A DNA stretch of 64,000 bases from Owenia fusiformis (GCA_903813345.2 CAIIXF020000004.1:21426477-21490476); one strand, 5' to 3'. Counted from the first letter of the stretch, positions 11,703 through 22,311 are shown. Notes: generated from the letters alone by a model not told the origin. Translations and numbers: made by a program.

Positions 11703-11732
11703 ACATTTAATGTTGAAGGGCTGGCAATCATC

Positions 11733-12908
11733 CTATGCCCATTGGTTATCATTTTCATTTGGTTGTCTGTTTCTGTGAATAGTTCCTCTTCCTCTGTTTT
11801 GTCCTCGTCCTCGTCCACCTCGGGGTCCAGATCCTCTCCCTCTCCAAGCTTGTCCCGGATCCAGGTTCCGGTTCTCATTTTCTTTCTCTTGCTCGGGAGA
11901 TTTTTTCACTAGTCTTCCACTCCCTGTTATGATGAACTCATCTCCACCTGGGATGCATTTCAACATTTCTCTGGTGTTCAGCTCCAATAATCTTTCTTGG
12001 TGAGATTTGGCTCCATTAATATAAATATTGTGGAATTTTTGTTTTTCATTCAGAGTTTTCTTTCTTCTGAGAAGAGCTATTTTATTTTCCTTTGTTTTCA
12101 GTTGGACTTTGATAACTCCAGGTTTATCATTCCGTGACTTTGTTCTTTCTGCTTTAACAAGCATTTTACTCTCCATTCCGAGACCTTCGCAGATGACCAT
12201 GTTGGCTTTTTTAGTAACATCTTCGTTGTTATGATAGGGGACATTTCTAATGATCACACTTGTTTCAGGTGCGAAGTCTTCTGTTTGAATGATCTTTTTT
12301 GGAATATTTGATTCAAAGTCATGCATTCTTTTGTCCATTTCCTTGCACTGTTTATCAATTTTATGTTCAAAGGCTAAAGCTCCCTGTTTAAAGGAGTCCA
12401 TCTCGGTTTCAAACTTCGTTTCAACCCCTTTTACGAAGGATTTTATTTCTCTTAACTCTCGTTGTACTTCAGTTTTGATGGTCTTGACCAGTTCGTCCTT
12501 AATAGATTGTATTAATTTATCCTTCACACAGGCTACTAATTCTGTTTTAACTGACTCAATCAATTCATGTTTTATACTTTTAAGTAAGTCGTTTTTTAGA
12601 TCTGGGAGAAAGTCAGCAATGGGGCTGGAGTCTGGATTTGGGAAATTAAGGGTCTTTGGGGGTAGGGAATATGCAGCATCAGGAGTGTTAATGTCAGGAT
12701 TTTTGCAGGGTGTATGATTATCCTTCGATTGGTCGTTGTCATCAGTTGAGATTCCTGGTGTTGTAAGGCTTTCGGATATACGATGATGCTTGGCTGCAGG
12801 AGTAGATGTGGTACTTTCATCATCCCAAGATGATGGCGTTGATGACCAAGCTTTCTTCCAGCTTTTCCGCTTAGTGCGCTTACGTTTGCTACCACTACCT
12901 CTGCTCAT
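11733..12908 (-). CDS. LINE ORF1: coiled-coil, RRM-like RNA-binding protein
   Basis: 391 residues. The N-terminus is basic (KRKRTKRK near residue 8), followed by a Ser/Thr/Pro-rich linker to about 100. Residues about 104-200 form a strongly predicted coiled coil built on repeats like LIQSIKDELVKTIK. Residues about 215-300 begin TSVIIRNVPY and look RRM-like. Residues about 355-380 form an RGG/RGRG box. This is the usual layout of a LINE ORF1 nucleic-acid chaperone that coats the element RNA. It ends in TAG, and ORF2 follows in the same frame with 30 nt from TAG to the first ATG. The ATG context is AACCATGAG. The family assignment is by architecture only. Confidence 0.85.
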   Translation of the reverse strand: MSRGSGSKRKRTKRKSWKKAWSSTPSSWDDESTTSTPAAKHHRISESLTTPGISTDDNDQSKDNHTPCKNPDINTPDAAYSLPPKTLNFPNPDSSPIADFLPDLKNDLLKSIKHELIESVKTELVACVKDKLIQSIKDELVKTIKTEVQRELREIKSFVKGVETKFETEMDSFKQGALAFEHKIDKQCKEMDKRMHDFESNIPKKIIQTEDFAPETSVIIRNVPYHNNEDVTKKANMVICEGLGMESKMLVKAERTKSRNDKPGVIKVQLKTKENKIALLRRKKTLNEKQKFHNIYINGAKSHQERLLELNTREMLKCIPGGDEFIITGSGRLVKKSPEQEKENENRNLDPGQAWRGRGSGPRGGRGRGQNRGRGTIHRNRQPNENDNQWA

Positions 12909-12960
12909 GGTTGGAACCTGTACGCCTGTGCGTTACACACCTGTGTAAAGTGTTTGTATA

Positions 12961-13354
12961 AGTAGCTTGAGTCAATTATAGGCTCACTGTAAGGTTGTCC
13001 TTTATATGCTAGTATATAGTTACTAACATGGGCTAATTAATCCATGTGCTTGTTAGTAAATACAGTTATTTGTTCTGATATTTTACAATATGTCCTGAGA
13101 AATATGTACTAAATTCTCTTTAGTTATTCAGAGTTTTTTCCTCAGAACTTCGTGTTTGTGTTCTCTGTATATTCATGTAGATCTCTGTCGAAGAACATGT
13201 ATCAACTCTTTTCAATAATTGCGTTTTATCTAATTTTTTGGGAGCAAACTATAACACAGACTTTTTCACTTTCTCTTTTTTAGTGCTTCCATATATGCGA
13301 CAATCTATGTGAGGAGAACTGAAGTTCAGAGTCATGCATCAATGCCTTCAGCTA
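12961..13354. other. possible LINE 5' UTR or flank
   Basis: Non-coding sequence upstream of ORF1. It contains GTGCGTTACACACCTGTGTAA and CATGGGCTAATTAATCCATG palindromic words. The 5' end of the LINE may lie here but cannot be fixed without other copies. Confidence 0.35.
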
Positions 13355-13531
13355 CTTAGTCAGTTCATGCTTATTCCACTCAATTTCTCTCTAAAATTTG
13401 AATGAAGTGTCTGATTTTCTTGCATTTCTAAACAATTTAGAGTGTTGACTATATGCCTATAAGATTTATTTTTTGCTGATTTCACTCTTTTTACTCTATT
13501 TTGCATTTTAAAACACGACTGTTATGACTTT
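13355..13531 (+). repeat. 190 bp MITE-like repeat, copy B
   Basis: Shows the landmarks CAGTTCATGCTTATTCC, CTCTAAAATTTGAATG, TTTCTTGCATTTCTA, GAGTGTTGACTA and TTTTGCATTTTAAAAC in consensus order. Confidence 0.75.
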
Positions 13532-14207
13532 CTTCCCAACTGTGTACCTATTAATCTTCTATTGGAATATTCTGAATGTAATCTTGGCACAAAAATTAGT
13601 ATCTCCGAAAAAACAAGATTGATATATTTTTCTAAGTGATTGATTTGCTCCGATAAATTCTTGCAAATTATTACATAATCTGGCTTTTTCCGGATCATTT
13701 GTTTCTAAATTGAAAAATTGAGGTCAAAATTTTGTTGATTTTTTCCGGATTTTGTCATTTTATTCAATATATGTTCTTCCTGAATGATAATCAAGGTTTT
13801 TTTGTTTAGAAATCTTTGAGAACAAGTTAAGAGAAATTATCATTGAATTTTTGGAATTAGCAAACCCTTATAAAAAATTCACGCTTTATGATTTTTTGGG
13901 GGAAAAATACATCAAATGGACATCAAAGGTGCATCTTTGGATAGATATCAACTGGATCTGAATTGAATTAAATTTTCAAAAGAAGTTATGCATATTACAC
14001 AACTGATATCACATGATATCAAAGAATGACTAATTTTGTGATTTTTCTGGGATTTATTTAGAGGGCTTTACTTTGTATCTGTATAATTGAGCTGTCCAAG
14101 ATGAACTGATGTGCTTGTTACTTTTCAAAGTAAACCTCTACTTATGATTAATGGGGGATTGTTCCTTGTATTCATTCCCCTTCGCTCAGTGTCTTTTATG
14201 AAAATAT
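13532..14207. other. non-coding, nothing recognised
   Basis: AT-rich sequence with no supportable gene or repeat. Confidence 0.4.
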
Positions 14208-14280
14208 CTTTGTGCTCATGTTTATTCCTCTTTTCTTCGCCATTTCTCTCAAATTTGAATGAGATGTTTTTAACAGTTTG
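14208..14280 (+). repeat. 190 bp MITE-like repeat, partial copy N
   Basis: GCTCATGTTTATTCC followed by CCATTTCTCTCAAATTTGAATG is the first third of the consensus; the rest is missing. Confidence 0.5.
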
Positions 14281-14380
14281 AAAAATCAAGTGTGAGTCAT
14301 TTTTATGTTACCACCAAAAGTGTCATTATTTGATGCAGAATTGCATCCAGTATTCAGCCAATGGTTTATGGTTTATAGAG

Positions 14381-14735
14381 CTTAGTCTGCTCACGTTTAT
14401 TTCTCTCCATTTCTCTCTAAAATTTGAATCAAGCGTCTGATTTTCTTGCATTTCTATATACAGTAATACCTGTATATAATCAACATATATGGAGCCAGAA
14501 AAGGTGTTCACTGTAGGTAGATGTTCACTACAGAGAGGGTAGGAGTCAATACAGGAGTTAATGTTAAATGTGTCTTGAAGTGGTGTTTAAACACAGGTGT
14601 TCACTATAAAGAGGTGTTCACTATAAGACAAGTTTTACTGTAATTAAGAGTAAAGACAACATCTCTGTTTACTTTATTACTCGCTGATTGCGCTCTTTTA
14701 CTCGATGTTTTATTTAGATAATATGATTCCTAGAT
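14381..14735 (+). repeat. 190 bp MITE-like repeat, copy C, split by a pogo-like MITE
   Basis: The 5' half runs to TTGCATTTCTATA at 14460 and the 3' half resumes at TAATTAAGAG (14641), reaching CTGTTTACTTTATT and GTTTTATTTAGAT. The interruption is exactly the element at 14461-14640. Confidence 0.75.
14461..14640. mobile_element. pogo-like MITE nested in copy C
   Basis: 180 bp. It starts CAGTAATACCTG and ends AAGTTTTACTG, flanked by TA on both sides (14459-14460, 14641-14642). It contains GGTGTTCACTATAAAGAGG words. Terminal CAG/CTG and TA duplication fit the pogo/Tigger branch of Tc1/mariner. It is non-coding. Confidence 0.8.
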
Positions 14736-16925
14736 ATTATGTTGAACCTTGGTAAAAAATATCATATAAGTCTTGCCATTCCTTACTAGAATAACATGAC
14801 ATGAAAATAAATTAGATAATTTCTTAAAATGGTGAGACTTCACCCCATTATAATTCAATGATGAATTTCACCTGATAAATGCCTGTCTCTCTTTTGAAAT
14901 ATATTTGCAGGCCCTACAAACTTGGCAATAAGCATATTTAGTTATTTATACAAAACTTTAATAAACTGAAATTAGTTTGGTTTGAGAATAAATCTTTAAA
15001 CTAATATGATGTGTGATATAAGAAATTTTATGGCTTTAATTGACAGATAAATCAATTGAAACATGAGTTTTGAGTGAGACTTTAAGGAAATATTTTACTC
15101 TTGGTGGGAGGAGTTTTATGCAAGCCTTTAAGAAATTTTTCATTTCTGTAAAGCTGTGGTTTTAATCATAAGTCCTGAACATGATTGAAGATTGCATCAT
15201 AATATTGGTTATTTAGATGTGTGCACAAAAGCAAAAACTGAAATGAGCAAATTTTAGGATTTAAACAATATAGTTTTATAGATCAGCCCAAGGAATGCGA
15301 GGAATGAGTCAAGACAATTAGGTTTCAGACGCACTGTTTAAATTACATAGACAATTGGCTTTAATTTACTTTCAAGGTAGATAGGCTATTGTAAGGCATG
15401 GATTTAAATTGAGTGGTGGTGATCAGGCGCATGGTCGGGATTGAAGAATATGTGAGACAAAAACCAGATAGCACAATATACTCTTATATGTAAGACTTTC
15501 ATCAGTCAGAAAGATATCTAAATTTTTTTTTGATTTTAAACACCAATGGTGATTTATTTTTGACAGGATTCTAGCTGTGGTAAGTGCGAATTATATTATC
15601 TTTATATGATTAATTTTAGAAAATTATTCTAGTGATATTCTGTTGCTTGGATTCTCCTTATCAAATCATTTGAAATTTATTTTGTATTTTCAGAATTTCA
15701 GTATCTTCAGTATTTTTGATTCTGCATATTTAAGGTTAAGGATTTTCAAAACTGTTATTGTTTACATTTTCATATCTTCCACATTCTCAATCTAATTTTA
15801 TTTTTATAATTCAGATTTAAAGTTGCAACAAAACGGTTGTGAAATGTGGAAAGGTTAATTAATAAAATAAATCAATTAGATATGTATCTAATCAAATAAG
15901 GATGTAATTGAATAGTATGAATAGGTATATGATATGTTCAAATTCTTTATAATTGTACAAGGGGACTATTTTTGCACTTTTTCAGAATTATTTGTTTTAT
16001 TCTTTGTTGCCTCTTTAAGGCATGAGGGCTTTGTCTGAGTCATTGAAATGAACTCCACTGTAGAATTGTGTTTTGTGTTCTTTAAAAATAGTTTTGTGAT
16101 AATGGGATTTCATGGGATTCTATTTGAAAAGAAACAGCTCTTTTATCTGTAAGGCTGTAATTTCTCTTAAAGTTTAGATATTTATTTGAGTACAAGTGTA
16201 CATGTTCACAGTCCCAAAATCAGTGCAACATCAGGCACATAGCATTGGTGTAGCCAGGACCCAACAGTGGGTTCGGCAAACTCAAATGAGTGAGGCCTCA
16301 GCAGAAGAGTTTATTATACAAAGAGACATAATTTTCTGTTTTAGTTAAAACAACATTGATGAGGCTCTTGCCTCAATTGCCTCACCTTCCTCATACTATA
16401 GCTTAAGCTTCCTCCGTGTATAGAATAACATCTATATTGCATTTTGATATGGATAAGCTGATTATTTCAGCATGTAAAGAAAAATAACATAACATCTTTA
16501 GATTAATCAGTTCTGATCCACCTGCTTGAAATCCAGTTAAAAAGTATCCAGTTAAAATGAATGAAAATAATTTCTTTGATATTGCTATTACAGTAACCTG
16601 TTAAAACCTACCATCAGAAATGAACCTGTTCTTTAACCTCTAAAGGTCTAAAACAGTAGAACATGCAGTTAAGGAATATGCAGTCATTTTAGATTATGGT
16701 ACGCTAGCGCCATTTTCAATAACTTTAGGGCCTAGCGTTATTTGACTCCAAACAAAAGTGAGGGTTGTCCGCAAGTGACACCTATTGCATGGATTAGGTA
16801 ACGAAACATATCTGAGTTGCAAAAAAATTGTGAGGTTTTCTATTTTAGTAATTTTGGCATTTTTAGAAAATAGCTTGATCACCAAAAGCGAACAAATCTT
16901 CCAATCCCACTGCATGATGATAAAA
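14736..16925. other. AT-rich non-coding stretch
   Basis: No supportable gene; short open frames only, with no domain signature. Nothing else recognised. Confidence 0.4.
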
Positions 16926-16928
16926 TTC

Positions 16929-17275
16929 TTGCAAAAATAACATGTTGTACAGTAATGCCTGCTTGTTAAAGTTGATGTTGATGGATCTTTGTACATTATG
17001 TGAAGAGTTCTAAGATACTTGCAAAAATAGCATGTCCTACAGTAATTCCTGCTTGTTAGAGTTGATGTTGATAGATCTTTGTACATTATGTGAAGAGTTT
17101 TACGATTCCTGCAAAAATAACATGTTGTACAGTAATTCCTGCTTGTTAAAGTTGATGTTGATGGATCTTTGTGAAGAGTTTTAAGATGCTAGCAAAAAGT
17201 TAACATGTTGTACAGTAATTCCTGCTTGTTAGAGTTGATGTTGATGGATCTTTGTACATTATGTGAAGAGTTTCT
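16929..17275. repeat. 90 bp tandem repeat, about 4 copies
   Basis: The unit contains GCAAAAATAACATGTTG, ACAGTAATTCCTGCTTG, AGTTGATGTTGATGGATC and TTTGTACATTATGTGAAG. Unit starts at 16931, 17021 and 17111 give a 90 bp period. The fourth unit has a deletion of about 12 bp, losing TACATTATG. A 130-codon open frame across it is a by-product of the period being a multiple of three. Confidence 0.85.
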
Positions 17276-17466
17276 AAGTTTGTTATTGATTTACACCTTG
17301 ATTGACGGGGTGTTATGTCAGCTTGCAATAGATGAAGGTAGTTCCCGATTCAGACAGAATTAGGGTAAGCTTTGAACTTCTTTCATCAGTCTTTTTGTGT
17401 TCGAAGTATACAGGTTTTTCTTAATTCAGAATGAGACTGTATTCAGAATATTGCTGTAGGTAAGTA

Positions 17467-17695
17467 AAGTTAAAACCTGTCAAGTGGAACACATCTGTAA
17501 GTGAAACACTTCTGTAAGTGGAACATCTAAGTGGAAAACATCTGTAAGTGGAACACCTCTGTAAGTGGAACACCTCTGTAAGTGGAACACCTCTATAAGT
17601 AGAACACCTCTATATGCAAAACATCTTTATCAGTAGAATATCTCTATGTGTGGACCACCTCTATAAGTGGACCATCTTTATAAGTGGGAACAGGG
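17467..17695. repeat. pogo-like MITE with 17 bp internal tandem array
   Basis: The left end reads AGTTAAAACCTGTC, then about a dozen monomers of AAGTGGAACACCTCTGT, progressively diverged to the right (GTGTGGACCACCTC). The clear CTG-TA right end is lost. The monomer is the subterminal word of the family. Confidence 0.75.
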
Positions 17696-18463
17696 GCTTG
17701 TTTCAAGCAGACTATAGTAACTGCGAGTAAAGCTATTGTCAAGTACTTTCATTAAATGTTTAATGTATATTTTATTTAAAAGATGGCATGGGAAGAGCTC
17801 TCAATTCTGAACTCAAATTCTCATTTATAAAAGGGATAAAATCTAAAAAGCTTGAGATATAAGGAATGGAGACTATATTTTTCAGTATTTGTTTGGAATT
17901 GAGAAGATAATTCCAAAAGGGTAAAAAATGCATTTAATATATCTTTGAGATTTTGAACAACAGAATTTAAAAAAGTATTTTTTCTAAACTTGATGGAGCA
18001 GCTCAAGCATAAGCATAAGGGTGAATGAACTAATGTAAGAGTAGAATATTCAAGAGCAAAATTATACTTGAAGGAACACAACTCTGATATTCCAGATCTC
18101 TGTATGGGACTGGGTTACTAACCTACACTCCCCTACATAAGTTTGGTAAATGAAAGTCCACATATGTGTTTATGTCATATTTTTTGTATTAACTAGATCA
18201 CATAAATAGCATCCCAACGAATGAAGTTCAGTCTAGGGAAGCCCTCCATCCATCAGTCTGTCATATCTCGAATGTCTGTCTTTTATTATCTGCAAATCAA
18301 GGGCAAAGTAGATGGTAGATATTATATTGTGACATATACAGAGTCATGAATATTTTGTTTTTTGGCATTTGCTACTCTATGTTTGTGCCATTTTCTAGTT
18401 ATCTATAAATCTGTTCATGATTGCATATTATTAATTCAGTTGCTCAAACACAATTATAGGTCT
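17696..18463. other. non-coding, nothing recognised
   Basis: AT-rich sequence with no supportable gene. Confidence 0.4.
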
Positions 18464-18469
18464 AAATCC

Positions 18470-18956
18470 CAGGCCTGTCAACTTGGGAACACCCAACATG
18501 AGTGACTTGGAAATGTTGAACACCTCCCCTCTAAATGTGGACACCTTGGTCCAAATCTGAACACCTTGATCCAAATTTTGAACACCTTGGTTTAAAATTT
18601 ATTACATCTTGCCAAATTTTGAACACCTCCAATTTTTCGCGATCGCTACGCTCGCGTTTCAAACATCCATCAACGGGGGGGAGGTACGAAAAATTTCGAA
18701 CGGAATACGTGACATATACGTGATTCGCGTGAAAAGTCCGAACGAAATGCTTACGTTTTTTTTCGGCGTTCGTATTTTTGCTGTGTAGACGAACTTTTTT
18801 AGAAATTTTTCTATAGAAATATTTTTGCTTGACAATTACCAGGTAAAATGCGTATTTGCGTGACATTTTCTGTCACGCAAAAATAACTGGTGTGACTCCA
18901 AATTCTTCAGCAAATGCGTGACAAATATGCAAATTGCGGGACAGTTGACAGGCCTG
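18470..18956. mobile_element. TIR element with CAGGCCTGTCAAC ends
   Basis: A 13 bp perfect TIR (CAGGCCTGTCAAC and GTTGACAGGCCTG) bounds 487 bp. AAATCC flanks both sides (18464-18469, 18957-18962), a 6 bp duplication. The left part holds tandem-like GAACACCTTGGTCCAAAT words; the right part is richer in CG. hAT-like by its CAG...CTG termini. No transposase frame is present. Confidence 0.8.
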
Positions 18957-19160
18957 AAATCCAATAATTAGGCCCAAATTTTGAAAATTTAAGGCTGATT
19001 TTTTGATAATTTGGCAAAAAAGGCCAGGTAATGCCCAAAAAGGCCCACTAATTGAGGCCCTAGAAAATATTTGGCCCAATTTTTTGTGGACCCACCCAAG
19101 AGGTGGATCCACCAGTGATAATATTAAGGCTTTTATGTTGTCAAAAGGGACACTTCAGCC

Positions 19161-19200
19161 TGGTTGCCAAATTTTTGGAGGGGAGAGTATGTAATAAGAA
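19161..19200. repeat. short dispersed motif, GGTTGCCAAATTTTTGGAGG
   Basis: TTTTTGGAGGGGAGAGTATG recurs inverted as CTCCCCTCCAAAAGTTTG at about 20934-20952 and in a related form near 42880 and 42525. It is probably an end of a poorly bounded TIR element. Confidence 0.35.
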
Positions 19201-19203
19201 TTG

Positions 19204-20177
19204 AGAATTCTGAACATGTTTATAACATGTATAACGGTCCAGATACCTTTACCTAACAACAAATAGCCACTTGTTACCATGGCAACAAATCTGCTTATTT
19301 CAAGGTATTCTGAAGATTCAATCGCCATGAAGAACAGATGTCAATCAGATTATATAGCTCTGTAATTCTTTATAACTCTACCTGCAATCTGTTGAATTGT
19401 GTAATCGTTCCATGGATTTATTAAGGTAGACAGAAATTTCAATTTATTACCAGAACAAATGGCCAAACAAAATTCCGTTATTGGAATGACTTTGGAATGT
19501 TTTAGTCTCTAATTTATAAATAAATAATTTAAATAAATAATACATGATAGAAATAACACATATTCTGACAAATTACTAAAGTCTTATTGGAGATAAAATG
19601 CTAAAACACAATATTTGACAAATACAGTGAATATCTGTACCTCAAAATCTCTCAATATGAACACTTTTCTTTGGTCCCAATGAATGAAACGTGAACACTT
19701 GCTAATCTGAACACTTTTAACTGATCCAAATGGTGTTCATATTTGACAGGTATTACTGTATACAACCAAGTACATGCAATTCTATGTGATTTGAAATGAC
19801 TCAAAATAGCAGATATTAGCATCCAATTTAGTATTATGTAATCCTCTGTTTATTTTTATTTATTTTTGTTTTTTTTGTCTGATGTGTCAGGAAATCTATT
19901 AGTATATAGTAGAAGAGGATTATCTCCAAACAATATGAGTTACACTTCCCTCCAAAAGTTTGACTCCTTATTGCATTATCTCTCAAAGCCTATTTGTATA
20001 GATATTAATTTCCTAGTTGTTGAATTAATGAAATCATAGATTGAAATACCGTGTGAGCCAATGGAGAGTTTAGATTGATATGGAAGAACCAAAAGGGAAA
20101 AACCACTAAACGTAGAATTAATTGTGAGAGTCTAAGTGTTAAGAGGCATTAGAAGTCTGTTTCCTTGATACTAATAC
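19204..20177. repeat. direct duplication of about 1 kb, left copy
   Basis: Runs from AGAATTCTGAACATG to TTGATACTAATAC and is repeated head to tail at 20178-21168 with few substitutions and small indels. It contains a pogo-like MITE at 19625-19758. Non-coding. Confidence 0.9.
19625..19758. mobile_element. pogo-like MITE in left duplicate
   Basis: 134 bp with CAGTGAATATCTG at the left, CAGGTATTACTG at the right, and TA on both flanks. The interior has TGAACACTT words. Confidence 0.75.
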
Positions 20178-21168
20178 AGAATTCTGAACATGTTCATAAC
20201 ATCTTAACATGTATAACGGTCCAGATACCTTTACCTAACAACAAATAGCCACTTGTTACCATGGCAACAAATCAGCTTATTTCAAGGTATTCTGAAGATT
20301 CAATCGCCATGAAGAACAGATGTCAATCAGATTATATAGCTCTGTAATTCTTTATAACTCTACCTGCAATCTGTTGAATTGTGTAATCGTTCCATGGATT
20401 TATTAAGGTAGACAGAAACTTCAAATTATTACCAGAACAAATGGCCAAGCAAAATTACATTATTGGAATGACTTTGGAATGTTTTAGTCTCTAATTTATA
20501 AATAAATAATTTAAATAAATAATACATAATAGAAATAACACACATTCTAACAAATTACTTGCTTAGGTCTTATTGGAGATAAAATGCTAAAACACAATAT
20601 TGACAAATACAGTGAATATCTGTACCTTAAAATCTCTCAATGTGAACACTTTTCCTTGGTCCCAATGAATGAAACATGAACACTTGGTAATATGAACACT
20701 TTTAACTGATCCAAATGGTGTTCATATTTGACAGGTATTACTGTATACAGCCAGGTACATGCAATTCTATGTGATTTGAAATGACGCAAAACAGCAGATA
20801 TTAGCATCCAATTTAGTATTATGTAATCCTCTGTTTATTTATTTTCATTTATTTTTGTTTTGTTTGTCTGATGTGTCAGGAAATCTATTAAGTATATGGT
20901 AGAAGAGGATTATCTCCAAAGATTATGAGTTACGCTCCCCTCCAAAAGTTTGACTCCTTATTACATAATCTGTCAAAGCCTATTTGTGTTAGATATTAAT
21001 TTCCTAGTTGTTGAATTAATGAAATCATAGATTGAAATACATTGTGAGCCAATGGAGAGTTTAGATTGATATGGAAGAACCAAAGGGGAAAAACCACTAA
21101 ACGTAGAATTAATTGTGAGAGTCTAAGTGTTAAGAGGCATTAGAAGTCTGTTTCCTTGATACTAATAC
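20178..21168. repeat. direct duplication of about 1 kb, right copy
   Basis: The second copy of 19204-20177, abutting it exactly at AGAATTCTGAACATG. It includes an insertion CATCTTAA near 20210 and small indels, and carries the same MITE at the same position. Confidence 0.9.
20610..20743. mobile_element. pogo-like MITE in right duplicate
   Basis: Same 134 bp element as at 19625 with the same TA flanks, so it was present before the duplication. Confidence 0.75.
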
Positions 21169-21260
21169 ATTTCAACAATGTTATGTCTTTGGGCTATCTT
21201 ATACCATTTACTAAAATGCCTATTAAGTATTACCTGAGATTCAAATCACATTAGTAATCT

Positions 21261-21689
21261 CTTCCAAGGCATCACTTACTCCAAACAATTTAATATACTG
21301 ATTCTTCCAAGGCATCACTTACTCAAAACAATTTAATAAACTGATTTTTCCAAGGCATCACTTACTCCAAACAATTTAATATACTGATTCTTCCAAGGCA
21401 TCACTTACTCCAAACAATTTAATATACTGATTCTTCCAAGGCATCACTTACTCCAAACAATTTAATAAACTGATTCTTCCAAGGCATCACTTACTCCAAA
21501 CAATTTAATATACTGATTCTTCCAAGGCATCACTTACTCCAAATAATTTAATAAACTGATTCTTCCAAGGCATCACTTACTCCAAAGAATTTAATATACT
21601 GATTCGTCCAAGGCATCACTTACTCCAAACAATTTAATATACTGATTCTTCCAAGGCATCACTTACTCCAAACAATTAAATATACTGAT
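21261..21689. repeat. 43 bp tandem repeat, about 10 copies
   Basis: The unit includes TTCCAAGGCATCACTTACTC and CAAACAATTTAATATACTGA. Units alternate between AATATACTG and AATAAACTG variants. Starts at 21262 and 21305 fix the period at 43 bp. It ends against the SINE body. Confidence 0.9.
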
Positions 21690-21872
21690 GTATTATCATT
21701 TTGGGTTGTGTGAAATGTTATCTGTCGTGAGCACTTGTCCAGGGAGCTGTAGTGTGACAAGCCAGATACAGACCTGAAAAGGAGTGTGCTAAATTCAGTG
21801 CCCTGTATGGGAATCAAACCCAGGACCTTCCGCTTCAGAGTATGATGCTCTACCACTCGAGCTATCAAGCAA
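21690..21872 (-). mobile_element. tRNA-derived SINE
   Basis: On the minus strand the head holds an A-box-like TAGCTCGAGTGGTAGAGC (21864-21847) and a B-box GGTTTGATTCC (21820-21810), the spacing of a tRNA-type Pol III promoter. A 72 nt cloverleaf (21871-21800) has good D and T stems, a weak anticodon stem and an imperfect acceptor stem. A non-tRNA body with CACACTACAGCTCCC continues to about 21690. No poly(A) tail was recognised. The mispaired stems argue for a SINE head or tRNA pseudogene rather than a functional tRNA. Confidence 0.7.
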
Positions 21873-21880
21873 CACAATTA

Positions 21881-22311
21881 CTCAGATGCGAGTAGGTAGT
21901 TACCAGTTTCGCCACCATGTGGCTGATTCGGGGGAATTAACATGGCAGGGTATTACAAAATTCCCTTAAACTTGAATATGCATCAGTTTTAGTGGTTCAC
22001 TTTTCATATTACCCATATGTATCTGATAGTTGTACAAATTAAAATATGTCCAGTAAAAGAAAATATTATCTGCCCAACACAAGAAAAGATATTTCACTTT
22101 TTGTGGTTTTACAACATGGGGTCTATGGGGAATCTCCCCGACCTAGAAGTCACATTTTCAAAGAAAATTAATTTTTCAAAGTTGATAAACTCTTTTCAAA
22201 ACCACATTTGTAAATGTAATTTTACATGTAGATTCCAAATATGACATCAGTTTGACTGAATTGTGAGTTTTTTAATGACGTAAATCAAGATTATTTCTAC
22301 TCGCATCTGGG
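21881..22311. mobile_element. nonautonomous TIR element, CAGATGCGAGTAG ends (copy 2)
   Basis: About 430 bp starting CAGATGCGAGTAGG and ending CTACTCGCATCTGGG, a TIR of about 13-15 bp. It aligns throughout with 3944-4343 but has better preserved ends. It lies directly beside the SINE head. The superfamily is not assigned. Confidence 0.75.

Larger units (their letters stand above)
8022..12960 (-). mobile_element. non-LTR retrotransposon (LINE), apparently full coding length
   Basis: A minus-strand element carrying ORF1 (12908-11733), ORF2 (11702-8193), a short 3' UTR with two hairpins, and an (AAAT)n-type tail that shows on the plus strand as TATTTATTTATT at about 8027-8062. No LTRs are present. 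The 5' boundary is uncertain; about 50 bp upstream of ORF1 is included, and I found no convincing target duplication. Both ORFs lack internal stops, so the copy looks young and possibly competent. The clade is not assigned with confidence; the APE-type endonuclease, RT and C-terminal CCHC fit the Jockey/CR1-like assemblage. Confidence 0.9.

Noticed and set aside
10768-12717. Plus-strand frames across the LINE
   Set aside because: Antisense shadows of ORF1 and ORF2.
16694-17086. 130-codon minus-strand gene
   Set aside because: Much of it lies in the 90 bp tandem repeat.
21800-21871. Functional tRNA gene
   Set aside because: Anticodon and acceptor stems are poorly paired and a SINE-like body follows.
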